Source: Rhodospirillales bacterium
Lineage (GTDB): Bacteria; Pseudomonadota; Alphaproteobacteria; Rhodospirillales; UBA2165
Direction: 5' to 3'
DNA: 47,440 nt
NCBI GenBank assembly: GCA_012960465.1
Contig: DUBF01000215.1
Location: 1-47,440, forward strand
Shown in pieces: positions 1 through 7,614 of the stretch. Position 1 is the stretch's first letter. Each line of letters opens with the position of its first letter. Position numbers and translations under genes: made by a program. The notes beneath the pieces were generated by a model. It had not been told where the DNA came from. It was given only the letters and a program-made list of their open reading frames with translations, and did not search any database.

Positions 1-135
1 GCGGTTTATGCTTTTGGTCACATGATTAGTGTTAGATGAAGGTATAAGAGCGTTTCCAATATAATTGCTGATGAATAGTAAACAAAAAGCAAATATTATA
101 GCTCCCAAAACAAAGTTTACTTTTATTTTACTCAT
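1..135 (-). CDS. Membrane-anchored cytochrome c, N-terminal part only (CycM-like)
   Basis: The first 45 codons of a gene read leftward off the window start. The visible peptide begins MSKIKVNFVLGAIIFAFCLL and continues into ISNYIGNALIP, a short basic head and one hydrophobic segment (about residues 8-30), fitting the uncleaved anchor of membrane cytochrome c proteins of the CycM type. The haem motif would lie beyond the window and is not seen. An AAGGA ribosome site sits 7 bases before the ATG. It is divergent from kdsB; a cytochrome c gene divergent from kdsB-pheA is a recurrent alphaproteobacterial arrangement, and that context supports the call. From the peptide alone only a membrane anchor can be claimed. 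Confidence 0.55.
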   Translation of the reverse strand, partial: MSKIKVNFVLGAIIFAFCLLFISNYIGNALIPSSNTNHVTKSINR

Positions 136-341
136 TTTCTAATCCTTCGTCTCATTGTTAACTTTTTTCTGTTAGTATAATCGTAGCTTTAATTTTTACG
201 CCTAAAACCAATCTAAAAGCAATCAAAACGCGTATTAGTGAGACAAATAGCTAAATATTTAAACTCGGTATAGAATTTGGCAAATAAACTGTATATAGAA
301 AGCTTTACCAAATGAAATATATATTTCAGGGATAAATTAGA

Positions 342-1136
342 ATGACAGAGCGTAACCCCTTAATCGTTATTCCGTCTCAGGTTGATGAAAACGGTATACC
401 AAAAAAACAACTTCTAGATATCCATGGTAAACCTATGATTGTTCATTCGTGGAACAGAGCAATTGAAGCTAGTTGCGGAAATGTAATTGTTGATTGTGTA
501 GATGATGAAATAGCTGATGTAGTGAGGGAAGCTGGTGGATATACGTATCAAACTGATTCTGATCATCATTTAAAGACCCATAATTATAGGACAGAATCTG
601 GAGCAGATAGAGTTGCGGCGACGGTTAATAAGTTTGACCGTTTTTATTGCCACGATATTATTATCAATCTTCACGATGATCTGCCGGCGATTGATCCTAA
701 ATATATTCGCGCCTTGTTATACCCTTTAGCCAATTACGCAGTAGCTATTGCAACCCTTGTATGTCCGATGCAGGAGGGTGATGAAACTGATACCACTGTT
801 GTAAAGGCAACGGTAGAATGGGAAGAAGGGCGAAATGTTAGTTGGATAGCGGCCTCTAAAATTGGCCAGATAAAAGATCTGAGTCGGGATGTAGCTGATT
901 TAGGCAAAGGTCCTTACTTTCACCACATCCCAATTTATGCCTATCAACGGCCCCAACTCGATCGGTTTGTTAGTCTTGAGCCGACAGATAGCGAGTTAAA
1001 TCAGCGTATTGAAGGTAAAAGAGCGCTTGAAAATGGCATGCGTATGGATGTTGCACTTATAGATACCAAACCACTTGATGTTGATTGGGAAAATGAGGTC
1101 GAAGAAGCAAGAGAACTACTTGATAAATCGCTTTAA
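342..1136 (+). CDS. kdsB: 3-deoxy-manno-octulosonate cytidylyltransferase-like protein
   Basis: Members of this family activate Kdo with CTP to give CMP-Kdo for the lipopolysaccharide inner core, in the cytoplasm. The 264-residue protein keeps the family layout: a nucleotide-binding start ending in DIHGKPMIVH (about 26-35), the sugar-site segment TESGADR (84-90), a metal/CTP segment NLHDDLPAIDP (109-119), the HHIPIYAYQRP block (194-203) and a C-terminal DTKPLDVDWE. Several usually invariant residues differ: the arginine of the N-terminal PAR motif is Gln (PSQ, 11-13), and the usual QGDEP reads LHDDLP. It may therefore prefer another ulosonic acid. A CAGGGA ribosome site lies about 10 bases before the ATG. 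It probably starts an operon with pheA, 52 bases downstream. Confidence 0.8.
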   Translation: MTERNPLIVIPSQVDENGIPKKQLLDIHGKPMIVHSWNRAIEASCGNVIVDCVDDEIADVVREAGGYTYQTDSDHHLKTHNYRTESGADRVAATVNKFDRFYCHDIIINLHDDLPAIDPKYIRALLYPLANYAVAIATLVCPMQEGDETDTTVVKATVEWEEGRNVSWIAASKIGQIKDLSRDVADLGKGPYFHHIPIYAYQRPQLDRFVSLEPTDSELNQRIEGKRALENGMRMDVALIDTKPLDVDWENEVEEARELLDKSL

Positions 1137-1188
1137 AATAAGTGAATTGATGGACAATTAGGTGTCGCCCCGTTATACGGGAGGCGTT

Positions 1189-2058
1189 ATGATTAGCGAG
1201 CTTAACAATAAAATAGCCTTCCAAGGTGAATTTGGTGCGAACGGGGATCTCGCATGCAGAGCTGTGCACAGTGATATGGAGACATTACCTTGCCATACTT
1301 TTGAGGATACTTTTACAGCGGTCCGAGAAGGTCAGGCAAGATATTTATTAATTCCTATTGATAATACGGTTGCCGGGCGTGTTGCGGATATCCATCATTT
1401 GCTTCCAGATTCTGGTTTGAACATTATTGGCGAACATTTTCAACGGGTGGAGCATCATTTGTTAGTCGTTAAGGGTACTAAATTAGAAAATTTAACGCAC
1501 GTTCACAGCCATGTACATGCACTTAATCAATGTAAAAAAGCCATTCGGGACTATGGTCTGGAGCCAATGGTGCATGTTGATACGGCCGCCGCCGCCCGTG
1601 AAATTTCAGAGCGTGGGGAGAGAGCTCATGCCGCAATTGCATCTGAGCTTGCTGGCGAGATTTATAGTCTGGATTCACTCCGTGCTAATATTGAAGATGC
1701 TGATCATAATACGACGCGTTTTTTATTGATGGCTCAAGACCCGCTAATGCTATCGCCTGATGATGGTGATTTAATAACGAGTTTTGTGTTTCGTGTTCGC
1801 AATGTGTCGGCTGCTCTATTTAAAGCCCTTGGCGGATTTGCAACTAATGGTGTGAATATGATTAAGCTCGAGAGTTATCTCGTTGGTGGGGGATTCGTTG
1901 CAGCGCAGTTTTATGCGGAAGTTGAGGGTCATCCTGAAAAGAAAGATGTACGTTTAGCGTTGGAAGAGCTCTCGTTCTTTACACATGAGGTGCGTTTTTT
2001 AGGAGTTTATCCTCGTAATCCCGCTCGTGATATTATTAACAAAAATGGTGCTGAGTAA
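1189..2058 (+). CDS. pheA: Prephenate dehydratase
   Basis: It converts prephenate to phenylpyruvate in phenylalanine biosynthesis. The protein is a monofunctional dehydratase with no chorismate mutase domain: the catalytic domain runs from about residue 8 (IAFQGEFGANGDLA) to the conserved NTTRF motif (174-178), whose Thr and Phe are catalytic in the family. A C-terminal ACT domain follows (about 197-275), with LESYLVGG where most homologues have an ESRP phenylalanine-binding motif. I chose the ATG at 1189 because GGGAGG stands 4-5 bases before it; a GTG at 1162 would add nine unconserved residues. It ends inside the start region of the thioesterase gene, so the two are probably translated together. 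Confidence 0.9.
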   Translation: MISELNNKIAFQGEFGANGDLACRAVHSDMETLPCHTFEDTFTAVREGQARYLLIPIDNTVAGRVADIHHLLPDSGLNIIGEHFQRVEHHLLVVKGTKLENLTHVHSHVHALNQCKKAIRDYGLEPMVHVDTAAAAREISERGERAHAAIASELAGEIYSLDSLRANIEDADHNTTRFLLMAQDPLMLSPDDGDLITSFVFRVRNVSAALFKALGGFATNGVNMIKLESYLVGGGFVAAQFYAEVEGHPEKKDVRLALEELSFFTHEVRFLGVYPRNPARDIINKNGAE

Positions 2059-2470
2059 TTTCCCGATGCTAACGAAATTTTCTGGCTGTACTTTTCGCGA
2101 AGTAAATCGCGTTGTAGTAACTCAAAATCTTTGTGATGAACTCGGTCATATGAATATTCAGCACTATTATGCCACCCTTAGTGATGGCATGTTCAAGGTC
2201 ATGGCTCTTATTGGTATGCCAAAAGAAGATATTCCGATGCGGCGTACAAGCTTTGCACTTCATAAAGAAGAGGCAGAATTTATTGATGAACTTAAAGAAG
2301 GTGATGAGTTCTATATGGCGACAGCGCTCGAGCATATAGGTAGCAAATCTATTATCTTCCAAAATCGTTTCTTTTGTGCATCAGATGATCATATATTGTT
2401 CCGTGCAAAATTTATTTCTGTCTATATGGATTTAAACACTCGCGCTGGGGCCCCTCGAGAAAAAGATTAA
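2045..2470 (+). CDS. Acyl-CoA thioesterase, 4HBT hotdog fold
   Basis: A small hotdog-fold protein, probably a thioester hydrolase acting on acyl-CoA or a related substrate. The signature is CDELGHMNIQHYY near residues 29-41, matching the D-x3-H-(V/M)-N motif of 4-hydroxybenzoyl-CoA thioesterase-like proteins, followed by the long helix and strands with FALHKEEAEF. The ATG at 2045 overlaps the end of pheA by 14 bases; the ATG at 2066 (MLTKFSGC) is an equally good start, and a GTG at 2027 is less likely. It is the last gene of the kdsB-pheA group and is followed 35 bases later by an intrinsic terminator. Substrate unknown. Confidence 0.75.
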   Translation: MVLSNFPMLTKFSGCTFREVNRVVVTQNLCDELGHMNIQHYYATLSDGMFKVMALIGMPKEDIPMRRTSFALHKEEAEFIDELKEGDEFYMATALEHIGSKSIIFQNRFFCASDDHILFRAKFISVYMDLNTRAGAPREKD

Positions 2471-2505
2471 AATAGCTGGTAAAACTACAATTAGACCTAT
2501 AAATC

Positions 2506-2530
2506 AAGACGTCCCAGGGCGTCTTTTTTT
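2506..2530 (+). terminator. Intrinsic terminator after kdsB-pheA-thioesterase
   Basis: A perfect six-base stem AAGACG / CGTCTT encloses an eight-base loop and runs directly into seven T residues. It lies 35 bases after the thioesterase stop and most likely ends the kdsB-pheA-thioesterase transcript. Confidence 0.85.
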
Positions 2531-2890
2531 ATGTCTAAAATACACTGATACCGGGCATTACAGCGATATTACGTGTTCCTATCACTTCCGGTCAGTACCA
2601 ATTAATACCTTGTAATCTCGAGCAATCCTGGGTACATATTTTGTTTTAATATTTAAAATGCTTTAGTACAAGTACATACAGACAATACTTCGGAATCACC
2701 ATACCGGAGGCGATTAAAGTAGCAGCGTTAAACGAAATCCCGCAATATTTAGAAGGTCGATAGTACATAATCACATCATCCTTTGTTTTACGAGCGGATA
2801 TCCAATTATCTAATTATTTTTGGTAAAACACCTATTTTGGTAGGTCAAATCCGATTATCCATGTGTGTTATCTGGAATTTTATGTGACAA
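2531..2890. other. Intergenic stretch with possible coding remnants
   Basis: No complete gene is visible here. Two short plus-strand stretches read like protein rather than random sequence: one around 2547-2613 (TDTGHYSDITCSYHF, then a stop) and one around 2660-2763 ending in IPEAIKVAALNEIPQYLEGR and a stop. They are in different frames, have no start codon or ribosome site, and may be debris of decayed genes or chance. No promoter or RNA structure stands out apart from the terminator at the left edge. Confidence 0.25.
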
Positions 2891-3820
2891 CTAATTTTCA
2901 GATACCCAGCAATCAATAAGCCATCTTGAGATTGATAAATTGGTCGGTGGTAGTATTTTACGGTTTGTTGCCATTTCTAAAACTTCTGCACGCGAAAACC
3001 ATCTGGCCTCAGCAAGTTCCTCATCATGGCAGATTATTTCGGTTGTTACAGCTTGAGCTCTAAACCCCAACATAATTGAGGCCGGAAATGGCCAGGGTTG
3101 GGATGCTTTGTAGACTACGTCAACTACTTGAATATTAGTTTCTTCGAAGACTTCGCGAACCACTGCTTGTTCTAGCATCTCACCTGGTTCAACAAAACCA
3201 GCAATAGTTGAGAACCGCAAGCCTTGAAATTTTTTATTATGGCCGAGAAGGCATTTGTCTTCTGTCGGATGGGTTACTAACACAATAACGGCAGGGTCTG
3301 TGCGTGGAAAATGGGATTTGTCACATTCTGAGTTTAAACAAACTCGTTCATGCCCTGCGCGGCTTGATTTTGTCGGATGGCCACAGGTTCCACAAAATTG
3401 ATGTCCTTGATGCCAGTATATTAGGGCGCGAGCGTAGGCAAGATAACCAGCCTTGATTGGATTAAGAGTGGTCGCTAATCGGCGTAAATCTTCAAAACTT
3501 GTTTCTTTCGGTAGTATAGTCGAATGAGGGTCTTCAACATGGGAGAGATCGGCGGCGCAGTAAATAATATCATCTTTGATACCAAGAAATACCAGCGTTC
3601 TTGTGTTTCTGCGCACAATATCAGCCGCGTTACCTGATAAAATAGCCGCATTTGGACGACTATTAGCGTTACCACTGGTGATAATAAGGCTTTGATTTCG
3701 CCAAACTGGAATAATTCGAATCGCGTCGCCGTCTAAACTAGAGGATAGCCAATTGTCATCCATTCTAAGGTGGTGGGCACGGTCTAGTGTAATGTTATCG
3801 TAGTAAAATCTTGAACTCAT
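2891..3820 (-). CDS. nudC: NAD(+)/NADH pyrophosphatase, RNA deNADding Nudix enzyme
   Basis: It hydrolyses NADH or NAD to nicotinamide mononucleotide and AMP, and in characterised relatives removes NAD caps from RNA 5' ends. The 309-residue protein has the full NudC layout: an N-terminal domain, a zinc ribbon with Cys143, Cys146, Cys161 and Cys166, the Nudix box from Gly208 (GFVEPGEMLEQAV then REVFEE), and the family-diagnostic SQPWPFPAS (240-248) that distinguishes NudC from other Nudix proteins. It is transcribed leftward, divergent from the cupredoxin-like gene, sharing the region 3821-3949. No strong ribosome site is seen before the ATG. Confidence 0.92.
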   Translation of the reverse strand: MSSRFYYDNITLDRAHHLRMDDNWLSSSLDGDAIRIIPVWRNQSLIITSGNANSRPNAAILSGNAADIVRRNTRTLVFLGIKDDIIYCAADLSHVEDPHSTILPKETSFEDLRRLATTLNPIKAGYLAYARALIYWHQGHQFCGTCGHPTKSSRAGHERVCLNSECDKSHFPRTDPAVIVLVTHPTEDKCLLGHNKKFQGLRFSTIAGFVEPGEMLEQAVVREVFEETNIQVVDVVYKASQPWPFPASIMLGFRAQAVTTEIICHDEELAEARWFSRAEVLEMATNRKILPPTNLSISRWLIDCWVSEN

Positions 3821-3907
3821 ATGCTCATGTATACATGGCTTGCTTGATCAGGCAATCAACTCTTTTATGGTAGGTGTTGTCATTTGTATTATTGCTTATT
3901 TATTTAG

Positions 3908-3922
3908 CAACAATTATTGTTG
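3908..3922. promoter_or_regulatory. 7-1-7 inverted repeat, possible Fur-family operator
   Basis: CAACAATTATTGTTG is a perfect dyad with seven-base arms around one central base, lying 27 bases before the cupredoxin-like ATG in a divergent promoter region. Fur-family metalloregulators bind 7-1-7 repeats of similar AT-rich character (arm TGATAAT in Escherichia coli). That a metal regulator acts here is inference. Confidence 0.35.
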
Positions 3923-3949
3923 TACTCTAAACTATAAGTAACAGGTAAA

Positions 3950-4510
3950 ATGGCAGGTAAGTTGTATTTGAAACAGTATAAATTTATAAGTTACATCAAG
4001 CATGCTCCCTTTTTACTTGCAATAGGACTATCGTTTACTGCCTGTACCGGGGAAAATATTTATGCCAATCTGACTAGTGAATCTTACATAAGTGCTCCAC
4101 AAGAAATAATTGAAGCTGCTGATTGGGGGGCCGCCAAGACCTTTGAACTTCGTATTCGTCAGAATGAGTTTCGTCCGGCTATTATTCGTTTAACGCAAGG
4201 CGAGCCATATATTATGCTTGTTGAAAATCGAGATGATATAACACATATGTTGGTAGCTGAAGATTTTTTCAAGACTATCGCAATCCGTAAAATATTATCG
4301 CAAACACTGGAAATTAGTGATATTAATTTAATTGGGCTCCACCTAAACCCAGGAGAAATTAAAGAAATCCATTTTATACCGGCCCGAGATGGTTGGTTCG
4401 ATTTTGAAGGTGGGCACGGGCCGGGAATTTTTGCTACTGATTATATCTTTTCACCGTTAAGTCTTGGAGTTATCAAAGGGATGGTAGGTTCTTTTGTCGT
4501 GGAAGAATGA
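3950..4510 (+). CDS. Secreted cupredoxin-like protein, probable lipoprotein
   Basis: A 186-residue exported protein. The N-terminus has a hydrophobic segment FLLAIGLSF (21-29) followed by TAC (Cys32), a plausible though imperfect lipobox, so it may be anchored in a membrane facing the periplasm. The rest resembles the cupredoxin_1 fold: FELRIRQNEFRPAIIRL, then an EN-x-D-x3-H segment (ENRDDITHM), then a late GGHGPG. Candidate metal ligands are these histidines and methionines; the cysteine that normally completes a type 1 copper site is absent, so it may carry copper differently or not at all. It stands alone between nudC and the SRP RNA gene; a 7-1-7 dyad lies upstream. Function unproven. Confidence 0.55.
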   Translation: MAGKLYLKQYKFISYIKHAPFLLAIGLSFTACTGENIYANLTSESYISAPQEIIEAADWGAAKTFELRIRQNEFRPAIIRLTQGEPYIMLVENRDDITHMLVAEDFFKTIAIRKILSQTLEISDINLIGLHLNPGEIKEIHFIPARDGWFDFEGGHGPGIFATDYIFSPLSLGVIKGMVGSFVVEE

Positions 4511-4549
4511 GCGCCAGGCAATAATAGTTTTAATTTGGGAGGATAGAGC

Positions 4550-4580
4550 TTGCCACCCCTCCCCCAAAATCTGCTATAAT
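4550..4580 (+). promoter_or_regulatory. Promoter of the SRP RNA gene
   Basis: A consensus -10 TATAAT at 4575-4580 with an extended TG two bases before it, and a TTGCCA -35 candidate at 4550-4555 (19-base spacer), sit just upstream of the SRP RNA. The position predicts a start near 4586-4588, the first bases of the mature RNA. The same transcript may continue into dnaX. Confidence 0.7.
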
Positions 4581-4585
4581 TACTT

Positions 4586-4685
4586 TGGGAGGTCGACTAC
4601 GGACGAACTGCTCGCCAACCCGGTCAGATCCGGAAGGAAGCAGCCGTAACGGGTTTTGTTTTGGGTCGTAAGTTTGATCTCCCAC
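4586..4685 (+). ncRNA. ffs: Signal recognition particle RNA, 4.5S type
   Basis: The RNA component of SRP, which binds Ffh and targets nascent membrane proteins. The diagnostic apical domain is present: GGTCAGATCCGGAAGGAAGC, followed by AGCC, at about 4622-4645, carrying the conserved GGAAG and asymmetric-loop elements. The ends pair: TGGGAGGTC at 4586-4594 with GATCTCCCA near 4676-4684, and the middle CCAACCCGG with the ACGGGTTTTG side, giving one long hairpin of about 100 nt as in other proteobacterial 4.5S RNAs. A strong promoter lies immediately upstream. Its place just before dnaX is a conserved alphaproteobacterial arrangement. Confidence 0.93.
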
Positions 4686-4730
4686 CTTAATTATTTGGTT
4701 AATTGTGTCATAGAAAATGTGTGCGATAGA

Positions 4731-6485
4731 ATGAGTGATGCTGGAATAGCCACCAATATAGACGATTCTGAATATAAAGTTTTGGCGCGAAAATATCGCC
4801 CAAGTAGTTTTAACGCCCTCATTGGTCAAGATGCCATGGTCCGGACGCTAAAGAATGCTTTTGAATCCGGCCGTGTTGCCCATGCGTTTATGCTAACCGG
4901 AGTTCGCGGTGTTGGTAAAACAACGACGGCTAGGATTATTGCCCGTGCACTCAATTGTGTGGGAGTTGATGGCTCCGGTGATGCTACGGTTGAGCCCTGT
5001 GGTGAATGCGAACCTTGCCAAGCTATTGCAGAAGACCGTTTAGTAGATGTTTTGGAAATGGATGCTGCCAGTCGAACCGGTGTGGATGACGTTAGAGAAT
5101 TAATTGAAGGTGTGCGTTATAAACCTGTTTCTGCACGGTATAAAGTTTATATTATTGATGAAGTCCATATGTTGTCTCCTAATGCATTTAACGCATTATT
5201 AAAGACGTTAGAAGAACCACCAGCTCATGCTAAATTTATATTCGCAACAACTCAAATCCGTAAAATTCCAGTGACAGTTTTATCGCGTTGTCAGCGGTTT
5301 GATCTTCGTAGGGTTGATGTTGAGACCCTCAGTGCTAATTTTAAATGGATAGCTAAAGAAGAGGGCGTTGCAATTACCGATCCGGCTATAGCACTGATAG
5401 CCCGTGCCGCTGATGGCTCTGTCCGAGATGGGCAAAGCCTTCTCGATCAAGTTATCGCGACAGGCATAAAAGAATCTCAAGAATTAGGTGAGGATACCGT
5501 TCGCGAAATGTTGGGTCTCGTCAACAGAGAACATAGTTTTGATTTATTTGAATTAGTTATGTCGGGGAATATTGCGGATGCTCTTGAACAACTCGATTGC
5601 GATTATGCGAATGGAGCGGATCCAATTCTAGTTTTGAAAGATTTACTCGACGTTATTCATTGGTTGGCTAGGATCAAGGTAACGCCGCAGATTGCAGACG
5701 GTTTGTTAGTGCCAGAAGTAGATTCTAAGCGGAGTAAAGATATCACCAAACGTCTATCAATGGCAGCACTTACTCGGGCTTGGCAGATGTTATTAAAGGG
5801 CTTACACGAAGCGCAGGTAGCTTCGTCACCAATTCATGTGGCTGAAATGATTTTGATCAGGCTTGCTTATTTGGCGGATCTTCCGACTCCCGTGGATGCC
5901 CTAAAGGCGATGGATACTGAACCTGATCAGAAGACGCAAAAAACTGATCCTGGTTCGATAGCAAGTTCTAGTGTTGGCCAGAGTAGTAGTACTCAATCAG
6001 CCGCGGTCTTGAAAGTTGAGTCTAAATCTTATGTTGACCCGGAAACACTTGCCGATGACTCAGGCTCAGACAACCCTGAAACCTTTGATGAAGTGATAGC
6101 GCTTGCTGATAAAATGAATGAGCGTGTTTTACGAGCTAACCTTATTAGTAATGTTCACCTGGTTCGGTTTAAACCGGGCACTATTGTATTCCAGCCAGGC
6201 AAAAGTATGCCGCGTGAGTTTAGTCAAGAATTAACCCGTTTTTTAAACGATGTCACGGATCGGAGATGGGTGGTAACGGTCTCTCTAGACGAGCAAGGTG
6301 CGGAGACGTATCAACAGCGTAAGAATGCTATGGAAGCGTCGCGTCTTCGAGAGGTAACTGCATTGCCTTTTGTACAGTCTGTTTTGGAGGTATTCCCGGG
6401 TGCGGAAATCAGCGAGGTAAGAGATATCGGCGGACATTTGGATTTGTTGGAAGAGGTTGAAGTAGAAAGTACAGATAATACTTAA
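4731..6485 (+). CDS. dnaX: DNA polymerase III subunit gamma/tau
   Basis: The clamp-loader ATPase that loads the sliding clamp and, as tau, links polymerase cores to the replicative helicase. From the ATG at 4731 the protein has 584 residues: KYRPSSFNALIGQ (21-33), Walker A GVRGVGKTT (57-65), zinc cysteines including 90, 93 and 96, Walker B IIDEVH (141-146), the LLKTLEEPP segment (156-164) and the SRC sensor (185-187). A variable linker near 395-450 is followed by a C-terminal tau-like domain. The upstream extension of the frame overlaps the SRP RNA and is not coding. I see no clear ribosomal slippage site for a separate gamma form. It heads dnaX-ybaB-recR. Confidence 0.95.
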   Translation: MSDAGIATNIDDSEYKVLARKYRPSSFNALIGQDAMVRTLKNAFESGRVAHAFMLTGVRGVGKTTTARIIARALNCVGVDGSGDATVEPCGECEPCQAIAEDRLVDVLEMDAASRTGVDDVRELIEGVRYKPVSARYKVYIIDEVHMLSPNAFNALLKTLEEPPAHAKFIFATTQIRKIPVTVLSRCQRFDLRRVDVETLSANFKWIAKEEGVAITDPAIALIARAADGSVRDGQSLLDQVIATGIKESQELGEDTVREMLGLVNREHSFDLFELVMSGNIADALEQLDCDYANGADPILVLKDLLDVIHWLARIKVTPQIADGLLVPEVDSKRSKDITKRLSMAALTRAWQMLLKGLHEAQVASSPIHVAEMILIRLAYLADLPTPVDALKAMDTEPDQKTQKTDPGSIASSSVGQSSSTQSAAVLKVESKSYVDPETLADDSGSDNPETFDEVIALADKMNERVLRANLISNVHLVRFKPGTIVFQPGKSMPREFSQELTRFLNDVTDRRWVVTVSLDEQGAETYQQRKNAMEASRLREVTALPFVQSVLEVFPGAEISEVRDIGGHLDLLEEVEVESTDNT

Positions 6486-6509
6486 AAAATTATAGGGGTG
6501 GTAAGAAGA

Positions 6510-6833
6510 ATGAAGAACCTTGGGCAAATGATGAAGCAAGCACAAGAAATGCAATCAAAAATGAATGAAATGCAGAATAAACTTGCTGAAATGGAAGTAA
6601 TTGGTTCTTCTGGAGCAGGTATGATTGAGGTTACTCTCAGCGGAAAAAGTAATGTGCGCAAAATAAAGATTGATCCGAACGTTATTAATCCAAACGATCC
6701 AGAGGTTCTCGAGGATCTTATCGTTGCAGCCTTCAATGATGCTAAGTCAAAGGTTGAGGCTAAGGTCAGCGATAAAATGGCTGAAATGACTGGCGGTATT
6801 CAATTGCCACCTGGTTTCAAATTACCATTTTGA
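6510..6833 (+). CDS. ybaB: YbaB/EbfC family nucleoid-associated protein
   Basis: A small DNA-binding dimer of the YbaB/EbfC family. The 107-residue protein begins MKNLGQMMKQAQEMQSKM, a Met- and Gln-rich helix typical of the family, followed by the strand pattern with GAGMIEVTLSGKSNVRKIKI and the DPEVLEDLIVAAFNDA helix. The GTG at 6498 lies within the ribosome-binding region AGGGG, so the ATG at 6510 is the likelier start. It sits between dnaX and recR, the classic order; a role in recombination or replication restart alongside RecR is suggested by context only. Confidence 0.92.
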   Translation: MKNLGQMMKQAQEMQSKMNEMQNKLAEMEVIGSSGAGMIEVTLSGKSNVRKIKIDPNVINPNDPEVLEDLIVAAFNDAKSKVEAKVSDKMAEMTGGIQLPPGFKLPF

Positions 6834-6942
6834 GGTATTTTATTTTATCAAACCGTCCCAGAATAGTTTTCTGACTAAAACTACTGTTATGAAGTTTGGC
6901 TTTGCTGTTCTTTGCGGAGATAGATGATATGAGGCTAATAAT

Positions 6943-7536
6943 ATGGGTGTTAATGAGATAGATCGTCTGATCCAAGTTCTTTCAAAATTACCGGGACTTG
7001 GTCCTCGCTCCGCTCGTCGGGCATCTCTGCATCTTATTAAAAATCGGGAAGCCATATTAAAACCCCTGGCGCTCGCTATGGAAGCTGTAGCAGAGAACAT
7101 TCAAACATGCTCGACCTGTGGAAACCTTGATGCCGCTGATCCATGCTCCATATGTACGAATTCGAAACGTGATGGAAATATTATTTGTGTGGTTGAAGAG
7201 GTTGCTGATCTCTGGGCCTTGGAGCGATCTGCGACTTACAATGGATCATACCATGTTTTGGGCGGTGTACTATCGCCCTTGGATGGTATTGGGCCTGATG
7301 ACTTGATGCTTGATGGCTTATTAGCACGTGCTAAAGTAGGAAGTGTGGTTGAAGTTATCCTAGCTACGAGTGCGACTGTTGATGGAAAAACGACGGCACA
7401 CTACATAACAGGACTGCTCGTTAATTGTGCTGTTAACGTAACGGCTTTGGCGCATGGCATTCCTGTCGGCGGCGAATTAGATTACTTGGATGATGGTACT
7501 TTGAGTGCAGCTATGAAGGAGCGCCGTGGTATTTAA
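6943..7536 (+). CDS. recR: Recombination mediator protein RecR
   Basis: Works with RecF and RecO to load RecA at gapped DNA. All parts are visible in 197 residues: a helix-hairpin-helix start with [17 protein letters not shown] (about 15-31), a four-cysteine zinc finger (Cys56, Cys59, Cys68, Cys71), a Toprim domain from about 80 ([15 protein letters not shown]) and the C-terminal [16 protein letters not shown] segment. The length is standard for RecR. It follows ybaB after a 109-base gap and ends the dnaX-ybaB-recR group; it is convergent with xerC, 78 bases away. Confidence 0.96.
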   Translation: MGVNEIDRLIQVLSKLPGLGPRSARRASLHLIKNREAILKPLALAMEAVAENIQTCSTCGNLDAADPCSICTNSKRDGNIICVVEEVADLWALERSATYNGSYHVLGGVLSPLDGIGPDDLMLDGLLARAKVGSVVEVILATSATVDGKTTAHYITGLLVNCAVNVTALAHGIPVGGELDYLDDGTLSAAMKERRGI

Positions 7537-7614
7537 ATGCTTTTTGGATTGGTTAATTCTTAACAAGTTTTTCAAGCATACAGGTAATAGATATGTAACT
7601 AGGTTTGGATAAAT

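Noticed and set aside
4534-4592. Direct repeat TTTGGGAGG at 4534 and 4584 flanking the SRP RNA promoter
   Set aside because: Only nine bases long and the second copy is part of the SRP RNA terminal stem; probably coincidental.
4656-4730. Upstream extension of dnaX to 4656
   Set aside because: It overlaps the 3' half of the SRP RNA and the family N-terminus begins after the ATG at 4731.
5936-5943. Run of six A residues in dnaX as a gamma-producing slippage site
   Set aside because: The frame reads CAA AAA ACT, which does not fit the X XXY YYZ pattern, and no supporting hairpin was seen.
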